Part shown: positions 27,775 through 35,004 of the stretch, one piece after another
Position numbering within the stretch: the stretch's first letter is position 1
Layout of the letters: each line of letters begins with the position of its first letter
DNA from: Actinomycetes bacterium
GTDB taxonomy: Bacteria; Actinomycetota; Actinomycetes; Streptosporangiales; Streptosporangiaceae
Direction of reading: 5' to 3'
Assembly: GCA_021792405.1 (NCBI GenBank)
Contig: JAJYUU010000007.1
Span: forward strand, 1 to 54,980
Length of the DNA stretch: 54,980 bases
Notes under the pieces: model-generated
Told to the model about the DNA's origin: nothing
Database searches by the model: none
Seen by the model: only the letters and a program-made list of their open reading frames with translations
Translations under genes and position numbers: made by a program

Positions 27775-28104
27775 TCAGGGCGCCGAGTATGCCTGCGCCC
27801 GGCTGAGGCCGGCCAGACGGCACTGCGGGCGGGTCAGCATCGACTCGGAGTCCGTCCCGGCGTAGGCGCGCTTGCAGAGCGCGCGGGCGGCCGCACCGCA
27901 CTCGTGGATGAGCGCGCCGCCGGTGCTGCTCGGCATGGTCACGGTGACGCAGCCGCCTTTCGAGCTCCCGTAGCTGCCGGGCCGGACGGCCGCCCAGACC
28001 GCTACGGCAGCCAGTACCAGCAGGACGACGGCAACAGCGGCCGCGATCCTGCGCTTGTCCCGGACGGTTACCTGCTCGGCGGCAGGCACGCTGGCGAACG
28101 GCAT
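27775..28104 (-). CDS. Small single-pass membrane protein with cysteine-containing outer domain
   Basis: 109 residues from ATG 28104; an ATG four codons earlier is also possible. The cytoplasmic N-terminus VPAAEQVTVRDKRRIAAA is followed by one membrane segment (VAVVLLVLAAVAVWAAV) and a ~70-residue outer part with four cysteines (GGCVTV, HECG, LCKR, QCRLAG), probably two disulfides. I recall similar short proteins in actinobacteria but no function. It is convergent with hisI. The later DUF3040-like protein (46052) has a comparable short Cys-containing tail. Confidence 0.6.
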   Translation of the reverse strand: MPFASVPAAEQVTVRDKRRIAAAVAVVLLVLAAVAVWAAVRPGSYGSSKGGCVTVTMPSSTGGALIHECGAAARALCKRAYAGTDSESMLTRPQCRLAGLSRAQAYSAP

Positions 28105-28121
28105 TATCCGGAGCATACGAC

Positions 28122-28349
28122 GTGCATTGCCAGCACCCCGGCCGCGACCTGCTCGAGTTCTGCAAGGAACGGGAAGACGACGTGCTGCGCTTCGTCAGCG
28201 ACACCGGATCTGGCCCGCGAGCAACATCAGCAAGCGCGGCATATAGGCCGGTCAGAACCCTGCTTGGCTGCTGGCTGCGCGATCACGCGGAGCTGATGCT
28301 CATGGTTGGCGTGCCGGGGCACCCGGCCGGGCTATTCCGGGGCGGTTAG
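28122..28349 (+). pseudogene. Frameshifted transposase remnant
   Basis: Reading across frames, the stretch gives HPGRDLLEFCKEREDDVLRFVSDTGSG, then in another frame PASNISKRGI, a stop, and AGQNP. This resembles the C-terminal part of transposases in which LRF-x-x-DT-x-x-PP-x-SN-x-AER-x-LRPAK is conserved (IS66-like). At least two frame breaks and a stop are present. No terminal inverted repeats are visible. It fills the gap between two minus-strand genes. Confidence 0.4.
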
Positions 28350-29179
28350 CGCTTGCGCCCGACGCCCGCCCAGACCGGGATGACCCGCCCCGTCGCGATG
28401 GCAGGATGCCATTGCTCGACGGACACCAGACCAGGTGCGACAAGGTCGAGCCCATCGAAGAACCGTGAGACCTGGTAACGGTCGCGGAACGTGTACTGCT
28501 GGAAGCTGAGTTGGTTAACGCGTTCCCGCATCGCTGCCATCCGCTCCGCATCGATGTCGGAGGCAGGATGCGTGAGCGCCAGGTAACTGCCGGGCGGCAT
28601 CGCGCGCATGATCGTGGCGATGACGGCGTGCGGGTCGTCTGCATCTGTGATCGCGTGCAGGGTCATGAGGACCGTGACAGCGACTGGCTCGGAGAAGTCC
28701 AGAATCTGGGCCGAGCGCTCCAGGATCTCGTCGGTGTCGCGCAGGTCGGCGTCAATGAAGTCAGTACGGCCTTCTGGCGTGCCGACCATCAGCGCCCGCG
28801 CGTAGCTGAGCACCACTGGGTCATAGTCCACGTACGCTACGCGGCTCGCCGGTGCTACCTCCTGGGCGACCTGGTGCACGTTGGGCGCCGTCGGGATGCC
28901 GGTGCCCAGGTCGAGAAACTGGCGGATGCCCTCCTCCGCCGCTAGATAGTGAACTGCCCGCGTCATGTACTGGCGGTTCGCCCGCAGGCCCGCAACCGTG
29001 TCAGGCTGGGCTGCGATCATCGCGTCGCCCGCCTCCCGGTCAGCGGCAAAGTTGTCCTTGCCGCCGATCAGATAGTCGTAGATTCGCGCCTGGTGCGCGA
29101 TGCTGGTGTTAAACGTCCGGCGCTGGCCGCCTCCTGACCGCTCAGCGGGGTCGGCCCCCTGCGTACGCTCAGCTGTCAC
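28346..29179 (-). CDS. DUF574-type SAM-dependent methyltransferase
   Basis: 277 residues. The family hallmark is complete: NTSIAHQARIYDYLIGGKDNFAADREAGDAM, RANRQYMTRAVHYLA, FLDLGTGIPTAPNVHQVAQ, VAYVDYDPVVLSYARALM, and the closing GRVIPVWAGVGRK. This family (PF04672) is expanded in Streptomyces and relatives; its substrates are unknown. The start GTG or ATG at 29179 gives the usual length. It is 183 bases downstream of the mntH stop on the same strand. Confidence 0.9.
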   Translation of the reverse strand: MTAERTQGADPAERSGGGQRRTFNTSIAHQARIYDYLIGGKDNFAADREAGDAMIAAQPDTVAGLRANRQYMTRAVHYLAAEEGIRQFLDLGTGIPTAPNVHQVAQEVAPASRVAYVDYDPVVLSYARALMVGTPEGRTDFIDADLRDTDEILERSAQILDFSEPVAVTVLMTLHAITDADDPHAVIATIMRAMPPGSYLALTHPASDIDAERMAAMRERVNQLSFQQYTFRDRYQVSRFFDGLDLVAPGLVSVEQWHPAIATGRVIPVWAGVGRKR

Positions 29180-29362
29180 GCGGCGTTACCTCCTGGCCCT
29201 CGCGATGTATTGGCCTGTAGCCACACGCTCCATTATGACTACCATTCGGGCAACTTCATCTTCGAGCGCGCCGGCGACCAGGCGGATTGCGGGGTCGACC
29301 GCAAGGCAACGGCGGCAAGTTCTAGGGCGGCGTCTGCACGGAGGTGGCGCGGATCGTGACAC
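29180..29362. other. Gap between mntH and the DUF574 gene, weak coding trace
   Basis: No complete gene. On the minus strand about 40 codons look coding (LVAGALEDEVARMVVIMERV then GQYIARARR) and end with a stop just before the methyltransferase, but no start is linked to them. It may be the tail of a lost gene. No hairpin is evident. Confidence 0.3.
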
Positions 29363-30655
29363 TCAGTGCGCGAACGTCACGGCGAGGAGGTAGACGTTCA
29401 TCGCGATGATCAGGCCGGCGGTCCCTGCTGCCGCGCACGTGGTAAGCCGGCGGTTGACCAGCGCTCCCATGATGTCGGCACGCCGCGTGAGGGCGACCAG
29501 CGGTACCAGTGCGAACGGGATGCCGAACGAGAGCACAACCTGGGAGAGCACCAGGGTGGCCGTCGGCGGCAGCCCGGCCGCCAGCACGATCAGGGCCGGC
29601 AGCATGGTGACGCCGCGGCGGGCGAACAGCGGCACGCGGCGCCCGATGAAGCCCTGCATCACGACCTGGCCGGCGTAGGTGCCCACGCTCGATGCGGACA
29701 GCCCGGAGGCGAGCAGGGCCACGGCGAACGCCAGCGCGGCGCCGCCGCCTACCAGCCGGACGAGGTCAGCGTGCGCCGCCTCCAGCGGCCCGCCTGCCAT
29801 CCCGGCTGCCGTGGTGGCAGCGCCGGGATGGCCGAACAGCGTCGCCGCAACGACCAGCATCGCCAGGTTGATAAGCCCGGCGGCGCCCAGCGCGACAACC
29901 ACGTCGAGTTGCTGGTAGCGCAGCAACTGGCGGCGCTCGCCCTCGTTGGCACAGGACACCCGGGCCTTGGTAAGTGCGGAGTGCAGGTAGACCACGTGCG
30001 GCATTACGGTTGCCCCGACGATGCCCACGGTCAGCAGCAGATAGGCCGGCCCGCCTAGCTGGGGGACCAGGCCGCTAGCGACGTCGGCCGCGCTCGGGTG
30101 TACTTCGGCGAGGTCGTAGGCGAAGCCGAGCAGGACGATGCCCAGCAGCGCTATGACTGCCAGCTCGAACCGCCGGTAACCGCGCTGATTCAGGGCGAGG
30201 ATGCCGAGCGCCACGACCGCCGTGATCAGGCCGGCGACCAGCAGCGGTGTGCCGAAGATCAGGTTCAGCCCGATGGCCGCGCCAACGAACTCGGCCATGT
30301 CGGTGGCCATGGCAACCAGTTCAGCCTGAACCCACAAGGCGCGGGACACCGGGCGCGGCAGCTGCTCGCGGCACAGTTCGGGCAGGTCCTTGCCGGTTGC
30401 GACGCCCACCTTGGCCGACAGGTACTGGACCAGCATGGCCATCAGGTTGGCGACGACGATCACCCAGCCGAGGCGGAAAGCGAACGTCGCCCCGGCCGAG
30501 AAGTTGGTGGCGAAGTTGCCGGGGTCGACATAAGCGATCGCGGCCACGAATGCGGGTCCGAGCAACGCGACCGACCCGCGCAGCCGCCCGCGCGAGCGCA
30601 GCAGGGCAAGCTCCGGCCCGGCCGGCTGCGCGGCTACCTCGGTCTGCGCAGTCAC
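29363..30655 (-). CDS. mntH: Nramp-family divalent metal transporter
   Basis: 430 residues, 11 membrane segments. The first helix contains DPGNFATNFSAGA, where Asp and Asn bind the metal. The sixth contains VMPHVVYLHSALTK, with the selectivity Met; the residue after H is Val where most MntH have Asn. It imports Mn(II) or Fe(II) with protons. Regulation by an MntR- or Fur-type protein cannot be judged, because the upstream region is taken up by a groEL remnant. The gene start overlaps that remnant's stop by four bases. Confidence 0.9.
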   Translation of the reverse strand: MTAQTEVAAQPAGPELALLRSRGRLRGSVALLGPAFVAAIAYVDPGNFATNFSAGATFAFRLGWVIVVANLMAMLVQYLSAKVGVATGKDLPELCREQLPRPVSRALWVQAELVAMATDMAEFVGAAIGLNLIFGTPLLVAGLITAVVALGILALNQRGYRRFELAVIALLGIVLLGFAYDLAEVHPSAADVASGLVPQLGGPAYLLLTVGIVGATVMPHVVYLHSALTKARVSCANEGERRQLLRYQQLDVVVALGAAGLINLAMLVVAATLFGHPGAATTAAGMAGGPLEAAHADLVRLVGGGAALAFAVALLASGLSASSVGTYAGQVVMQGFIGRRVPLFARRGVTMLPALIVLAAGLPPTATLVLSQVVLSFGIPFALVPLVALTRRADIMGALVNRRLTTCAAAGTAGLIIAMNVYLLAVTFAH

Positions 30656-31173
30656 CAGCCGTCAGCCGATCGACGGGCCGAGACCTGGCGCACGATCGCG
30701 ACTCCGATGGCGTAGTCACCGCAGACGTTCAGGCCATCAAGCGCCGGACCGGCCTGCAACAGCGCGGCGCCGCCGCCCGCCACGATCCCCTCGGCCATCG
30801 CTGCCCTGGTAGCCGACAGCGCGTCTTCGACCCGGTGCCGCAGTTCTCGCAGCTCCGCGTTGGTCGGCGCGCCCACCCGGATCACCGCGACCTTCCCGGA
30901 CAGAGCGCCGACTCGCTCGGTCAACTCGTCCTCGTCGATGCCGAAGGTGGCACGGTCCCGCTCCGCGCGCAACTGCGTGAGGCGGAACTGGACCGCGTCC
31001 GGCGAACCGTGACCGTCGATGATCGCGGTACGTTCTGCCGTCACCCGGACCTGCGCAGCCCGGCCCAGCTGATCTGCCCGCATGGCTTCCAGCGTGAAGC
31101 CGGACTGCCTGCTGTGCACCGCGCCGCCGGTGATCGCAGCGATGTCCTCGAGCTTGTGCAGCCGCCGGGCCTC
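30652..31173 (-). pseudogene. groEL remnant
   Basis: The minus strand encodes about 170 residues of a chaperonin 60: KLEDIAAITGGAVHS, LGRAAQVRVTAERTAIIDG, TERVGALSGKVAVIRVGAPT, LRELRHRVEDALSATRAAM and AEGIVAGGGAALLQAGPALD, in the order found in GroEL from the end of the apical domain into the intermediate domain. The N-terminal half, the hinge, the ATP-binding sequence DGTTT and the C-terminal equatorial domain are missing. The frame ends with a stop four bases inside mntH. It is a truncated copy that cannot form a chaperonin. Confidence 0.85.
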
Positions 31174-31473
31174 AACGCGCGGCGGCTGAGCCCTTTCGGC
31201 CGCGCTGCAGGAATCGGTCGGGGCGGGCCGGAACCGGTCGCTGTCTCGGCATGTCCAGGGCCGCCATTTACCGCAAGATCCATGAGAACCGGATCGTCGT
31301 TCCGGGCTGCTGACGTCGGGCGAGACCAGGCCGACCGAGCTGACCGGCCATAACCGAGCGCAGGCCTGATTGGCCTTGTGTTAATGGCTGACCCAGGCTT
31401 GACCCGGCCGCAGTGATTATGGTTCATTGCATCAAATGAACTCCGGAGGGGATCGGCAGCCTGGGGGGCGCCG
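31174..31473. other. 300-base gap before the mau-like operon
   Basis: Mostly non-coding. A short plus-strand frame at 31251-31313 (MSRAAIYRKIHENRIVVPGC) resembles the recognition helix of excisionase-type HTH proteins and may be debris. The promoter of the following operon should lie here; TTGACC near 31399 with an AT-richer stretch GATTATGGTTCATT downstream is the best candidate. GGAGGGG at 31445 is 22 bases upstream of the first start. Confidence 0.4.
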
Positions 31474-32037
31474 TTGAGTTGGGCTATCGCGCTCACGGTG
31501 TGTGGAGCCGTGGCGTGCGCTGCGGCTGCCCTTGCGTTCGTGGGCCTCGGGCAGGCCAGGCTTTCCGGCGCGGCAGCTCTTGCGCACGACGGCCTCGGTA
31601 CCGGGATGCGCGCACCCGCGTGGTCGCTGGCGGACTCGGCGGGGGTCGTGCACACTTCCCCGCCATTGCTGCCGCTGCAACTGGTGGTCTTTGCCGACCA
31701 TTCGCTGAAGTCGTTTCCCTCGGTTGCCGAGGGGCTGCGCGAACTGCTCGCCGACCAGGCCAGTCAGAGCGACCAGGACGCGGTGGAAATCGTGCTGCTG
31801 CTCAAGCATCCGAACCCGATGGCCGAGCCGGTGCTCGCCGAGCTCGGCCTCGGCGCGGTCAGCGTGCTGCAAGGATCCCCGGCCCTGTACGCCGACTACA
31901 ACGTGCGGGTCGGGCCGTTCCTGATCTTTGTCGACTCGGCGGGGCTGGTGCGGGCGTCGAGCCTGGTGAACTACTCGTGGCAGGTGGCCAAGCTGCGGCA
32001 GTTGGCCGGCTTGCCGGTGACGGCGGCCAAGCGGTGA
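31474..32037 (+). CDS. Membrane-anchored thioredoxin-fold protein without active cysteines
   Basis: 187 residues, TTG start after GGGGGGCGCCG. One N-terminal membrane segment (WAIALTVCGAVACAAAALAF) is followed by a thioredoxin-like domain: MRAPAWSLADSAG, LQLVVFADHSLKSFP and the cis-Pro loop VGPFLIFVDSAGLV. Residues 74-82 (ADHSLKSFP) take the place of the CxxC site in the MauD-like protein two genes later (DPTCPACEQ), so this copy cannot be a redox enzyme of the usual kind. It may bind or present a partner. It is the first gene of the operon; the next gene starts within its stop (GTGA). Confidence 0.75.
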   Translation: MSWAIALTVCGAVACAAAALAFVGLGQARLSGAAALAHDGLGTGMRAPAWSLADSAGVVHTSPPLLPLQLVVFADHSLKSFPSVAEGLRELLADQASQSDQDAVEIVLLLKHPNPMAEPVLAELGLGAVSVLQGSPALYADYNVRVGPFLIFVDSAGLVRASSLVNYSWQVAKLRQLAGLPVTAAKR

Positions 32038-32582
32038 CCACGCTCCTGCTCGCGGCCAAGGCGGCGGTCGCCGTCCTCCTGCTCGCCTCGGGCGGCGCGA
32101 AACTGGCTGACCTGGCCGGGTTCGCCGGCACGGTCCGGCTCTTCGCCCCGGCCCGGTCGTCGGGCTGGGTGGTGGCGGCGGTCCGGCATGCCGCTGTGAT
32201 GATCGCGGCTGCCGAGTTGATGGTCGGCGCGGTGAGCCTGTGCTGGCCCGCCCTTACCTGGGTCAACCTGGCGGTGCTAACGCTGACCTGCGGCTTCGTG
32301 ATTGCCGCCGGGCTTGGCTATGCGCGTCACCGGGGACGGCCGTGCCATTGCTTCGGCGCGCTGACCAAGCGGGGATTCGGGCTGAGCAGCCTGCTGCGCG
32401 CGGCGGTCGTGCTGGCCGCGGCAATCGCATCCTGCATGCCGGTGCGGCCAGCCCCGCAACTGCACTTCACGCTGGTGTTCCACCTGCTCCTGCTGGCTGG
32501 AGCGGTACTCATGGCAGCCGCGGCCGCAGCCGCGGCGAAGGCGCTGCTGACACAGCCGGATTCTGCTGGGACGGTTGCCTGA
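32034..32582 (+). CDS. MauE/DoxX-like membrane protein
   Basis: 182 residues from GTG 32034; the open frame extends back to 31479 antiphase to the previous gene. Four membrane segments. The loop after the third holds RGRPCHCFGAL with Cys104 and Cys106, the CxCFG motif of MauE-domain proteins. In methylamine utilisation MauE is needed, with MauD, for maturation of the disulfide-rich light chain, and MauE-like proteins are thought to pass electrons across the membrane to thioredoxin-like partners. Overlap with both neighbours (GTGA and TGATG) supports one complex. Confidence 0.8.
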   Translation: MTTLLLAAKAAVAVLLLASGGAKLADLAGFAGTVRLFAPARSSGWVVAAVRHAAVMIAAAELMVGAVSLCWPALTWVNLAVLTLTCGFVIAAGLGYARHRGRPCHCFGALTKRGFGLSSLLRAAVVLAAAIASCMPVRPAPQLHFTLVFHLLLLAGAVLMAAAAAAAAKALLTQPDSAGTVA

Positions 32583-33145
32583 TGCACATACCGGTCTACC
32601 TGGAGATCGCGCAGTGGGCGCTGCTGCTCGGGCTCGGTTCGCTGCTCGTCGTGCTATACCGGCAACTCGGACGGCTGCTTGGCGACAAGCAGGACACCGC
32701 CGACCTCGGTCCGCCGGTGGGCAGCAGGGCGACGCCCATCCGGTACACGGCGGTGCCGGATGGCAGCCACGAGCGGCTGGCACCCGGTGACGGTCAGCCG
32801 GCGCTGATCGCGTTCGTCGACCCCACCTGCCCCGCCTGTGAGCAGTTGGTCGCCAGCCTCGGCGAACTGCACGCAGCAGGGGAACTGGCCGGCTGCCGCG
32901 TGCTGCTGCTCATCTCTGATCCGCCCGGCTATCTCGGTATCTCGGCCGCGTTCCAGGCAACCAGCCTGCCGATCGGGCGGCCGGTCAGCGCGGCGGAAGT
33001 GACCGGATACCGCGCCAGCGGAACGCCGCTGCTGGTTGCCGTCGACGGCGCCGGCACCGTGCGCGCGGCCGGGGTTGCCAGCAAGCTGCCGGAGGTCCGG
33101 TCCTACGTGGCCGCTGTGGCCGCCGAGCGAGAGGTTGCCCGATGA
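32582..33145 (+). CDS. MauD-like membrane-anchored thioredoxin
   Basis: 187 residues. A single N-terminal anchor (ALLLGLGSLLVVLYRQLG) precedes a thioredoxin domain with the active site DPTCPACEQL (Cys83, Cys86) and the cis-Pro loop YRASGTPLLVAVDGAG. This matches MauD/TlpA-like proteins, which act outside the membrane in making or isomerising disulfides. Its client is probably the Cys-rich protein encoded next, whose start overlaps this gene's end by four bases. The upstream in-frame extension to 32240 lies over the MauE-like gene and is not real. Confidence 0.85.
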   Translation: MHIPVYLEIAQWALLLGLGSLLVVLYRQLGRLLGDKQDTADLGPPVGSRATPIRYTAVPDGSHERLAPGDGQPALIAFVDPTCPACEQLVASLGELHAAGELAGCRVLLLISDPPGYLGISAAFQATSLPIGRPVSAAEVTGYRASGTPLLVAVDGAGTVRAAGVASKLPEVRSYVAAVAAEREVAR

Positions 33146-33627
33146 ACTGGAAGAATGCCGGAGAGCGCCTCGACGCTCGGATTGGTGCGCTGGCCGAGCG
33201 CGCGGCCAGGCAGGTCAGCAGGCGCAACGCGCTGCGCGGCGTAGTGCTCGGCGGCACCGCCGGGCTCGCCGCGCTCGCCACCGGCCAGCGTCCCGCCCTG
33301 GCCGCGAGCTGCTACTGCGGGCCGACCCGCCGGTGCTCGAACTGTCCCGCGGTCGGCTGCCCGCACGGCTACGAGCTGTGCAAGAGCTCGTTCAACCCTG
33401 ATTGCTTCAATGCTCAGGGGTACCGGTGTGAGTGGCCGCAAGGCACCTGGATCGCCTGCATGGGCACCGGCAAGGGGTACGGCTACCGGATCTGCTACGA
33501 CTGCAAGGGCAGGTCGGGCTGCAGGGGCTGGTGTACCTGCCTGAGCGAGTGCATCTGCTGCCACTGCCAGACAGTCGAGGAGGTCCGGGCTGAGCAGGAC
33601 CGGATCCAGCTGCTCGAGGCGCAGTGA
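33142..33627 (+). CDS. Secreted 18-cysteine protein resembling methylamine dehydrogenase light chain
   Basis: 161 residues. A long Tat-like signal (QVSRRNALRGVVLGGTAGLA, then cleavage near ALA-AS at 52-56) resembles the MauA leader, which also ends its n-region in SRR. The mature ~106 residues hold 18 cysteines (57 to 142) and three tryptophans (98, 103, 130). Residues 101-133, GTWIACMGTGKGYGYRICYD and C-KGRSGCRGWCTC, align by eye with the MauA region around the first TTQ tryptophan (SWVASC ... YRDCCG ... GRCPC). The protein then ends, so the region with the second TTQ tryptophan is missing. Whether a quinone cofactor forms is therefore open. No heavy-chain gene is adjacent. Confidence 0.75.
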   Translation: MNWKNAGERLDARIGALAERAARQVSRRNALRGVVLGGTAGLAALATGQRPALAASCYCGPTRRCSNCPAVGCPHGYELCKSSFNPDCFNAQGYRCEWPQGTWIACMGTGKGYGYRICYDCKGRSGCRGWCTCLSECICCHCQTVEEVRAEQDRIQLLEAQ

Positions 33628-33776
33628 CCGGCGCCCGCAGGGCAGTGGCTGGCGTGGTCGCGGCCGGCGCCGGGCTGGCGGCAGCCTGGCTGGCCTCCGG
33701 TGCCATCGGCATCCTGTGCGCCATGGCGGTTTTGCTGGCGGCGGGCAATGGCTATGCGAAGGCTTACTCGCCTTGA
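33624..33776 (+). CDS. 50-residue hydrophobic protein in the mau-like operon
   Basis: GTG 33624 overlaps the previous stop (GTGA). The product has a basic N-terminus (TGARRAVAGVV) and two hydrophobic stretches (AGAGLAAAWLASGAIG and ILCAMAVLLAAGN). It ends at TGA 33774-33776, and the same reading frame continues as clear membrane-protein coding sequence for another 196 codons. It may therefore be the first 50 residues of a longer protein interrupted by a stop codon. Confidence 0.6.
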   Translation: MTGARRAVAGVVAAGAGLAAAWLASGAIGILCAMAVLLAAGNGYAKAYSP

Positions 33777-34364
33777 GGTGCCAATTCCGCGGCCTCGCTT
33801 GCCGCCCGTCTTCCGGTCGGGAGACTCGCCAGGACGTGTGCCGTCCTGCTCGCCTACCTCGTTCCCGGTGCCGCTGCCTGGGCGCTGCTCGGCCTGGCGC
33901 TCGGCGTTCTTCCGCTCGCGCAAGCGGCAGTCGTCGCGGTGGCCGTGTACGGGTGCGGCTACGGCTTGGCCGAAGTCACTGGCCGTCACTGGCCCGCTCC
34001 TGGCCGCCGCTGGCAGGTGCCGCAGGACCTGCTCATCGGCGCCGGCGGCACCCGTCGGCTGGTCATCTGGGGCGCCGTTCTCGGGCCGGGCTTCCTCACC
34101 AGGAACCCCTACCCCGGCTTCGGCATGCTCGTGCTGCTCGCCGCAGCGGCGGGCCGCTGGCCGGCGGCCATCATCGTCGCGGCGGCGATCGGCGCCGCCC
34201 ATGCTGCCGGCCGGGGCATCGCGCTGCTCCGCGACAGCAAGACCGGCCAGCACGACCCGTTCGCGCTGGTGCTGCGGTCGCTTCGGTGGCGAGCGCTGGA
34301 TGGCATGGCGCTGCTCGCGGTAGCCGGCGCCGCAATCGTGACGGCCGGGCACCAGCTCGGCTGA
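33777..34364 (+). pseudogene. Membrane-protein frame with no start codon of its own
   Basis: Frame continuing from the 50-residue ORF after one TGA. It encodes ARTCAVLLAYLVPGAAAWALL and LGVLPLAQAAVVAVAVYGCG (two membrane segments), then VPQDLLIGAGGTRRLVIWGA, FGMLVLLAAAAGRWPAAIIV and a C-terminal segment ending AGHQLG. The only usable start is GTG 33939, which would remove the first two segments. Either the gene is inactivated by the TGA, an indel near 33778-33790 hides the true start, or the TGA is read through. No family is recognised, but position suggests a role with the Cys-rich protein. Confidence 0.5.
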
Positions 34365-34389
34365 CTGGCCGCTAATGACGGGAGTACGC

Positions 34390-34980
34390 ATGCGCGGCAC
34401 GCTTGCCAGCAGGGCAGTTCGCGGTAGGGCAGTTCGGGTGGCCATGGCCGCGCTGGCGGTGGGCTCGGCGGGGTTGCTGGCCGCCTGGCCCGCAGGGACG
34501 GCAGTCGCGGCACCGGCGGCCGCGCAGTCGGCATCCGCGCAGTCGGCGGCACCGGCGTCCGCGCGGTCGGTGACCGCGCCGGAGCGCTTCCACCTGACCA
34601 CCGACAACGAGAACTCCAACCGGCAGCAGGTGCAGGCGACCGGCCCGTTCACCCAGGACGGCTACGCGGTGGCCGGAATCTTCAGCTCAAGCCACAGCGT
34701 CAGCCGGCTGGTGTTCCGCCGCGGCACGGTGCGCCTGGTGACCAGCATGACCAGCTTTCTGCTGCCGCCGCCGAATACGCGTACTTGTAAGTTCACCGAG
34801 CAGTTCAGCGGCTCGTACGTGATACGCGGCGGCTTCGGCAGGTACCCGCATGCCAGCGGTACCGGCCGCTACGTCAGCAGGATCTTCGGCCAGGTCTGGA
34901 AGCGGCACGATGGGATCTGCGGCTACGCGGTGGTGTCATTCTGGCAGTCGACGAGAACCGTGGGCTCACTGCACCTGTAG
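34390..34980 (+). CDS. Secreted protein with possible AOC-like barrel
   Basis: 196 residues from ATG 34390, which has GGGAG five bases upstream; an ATG at 34375 is in frame. A signal peptide (VRVAMAALAVGSAGLLAAWPAGTAVAAP) is followed by an Ala/Ser-rich linker and a ~130-residue beta-rich domain: RFHLTTDNENSN, GPFTQDGYAVAG, VFRRGTVRLVTSMTSF, YVIRGGFGRYPHASGTG. The order of short strands and the G-x-G-R-Y-x-x-A-x-G-TG element resembles allene-oxide-cyclase-like or dirigent-like barrels. Two cysteines (TCKF and GICG) may pair. Function unknown. It starts 25 bases after the mau-like operon and may belong to it. Confidence 0.65.
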   Translation: MRGTLASRAVRGRAVRVAMAALAVGSAGLLAAWPAGTAVAAPAAAQSASAQSAAPASARSVTAPERFHLTTDNENSNRQQVQATGPFTQDGYAVAGIFSSSHSVSRLVFRRGTVRLVTSMTSFLLPPPNTRTCKFTEQFSGSYVIRGGFGRYPHASGTGRYVSRIFGQVWKRHDGICGYAVVSFWQSTRTVGSLHL

Positions 34981-35004
34981 CGCAGGCAGGGGTAGGACAA
35001 AGGC

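Noticed and set aside
28055-28246. Short plus-strand frame with TGRRRAALRQRH
   Set aside because: It overlaps the transposase remnant in another frame and begins antisense to the small membrane protein; no coding evidence.
33716-34375. Alternative 219-codon plus-strand frame over the interrupted membrane-protein gene
   Set aside because: Its product is Arg/Pro/Ser-rich and lacks membrane segments, while the other frame shows clear hydrophobic periodicity.
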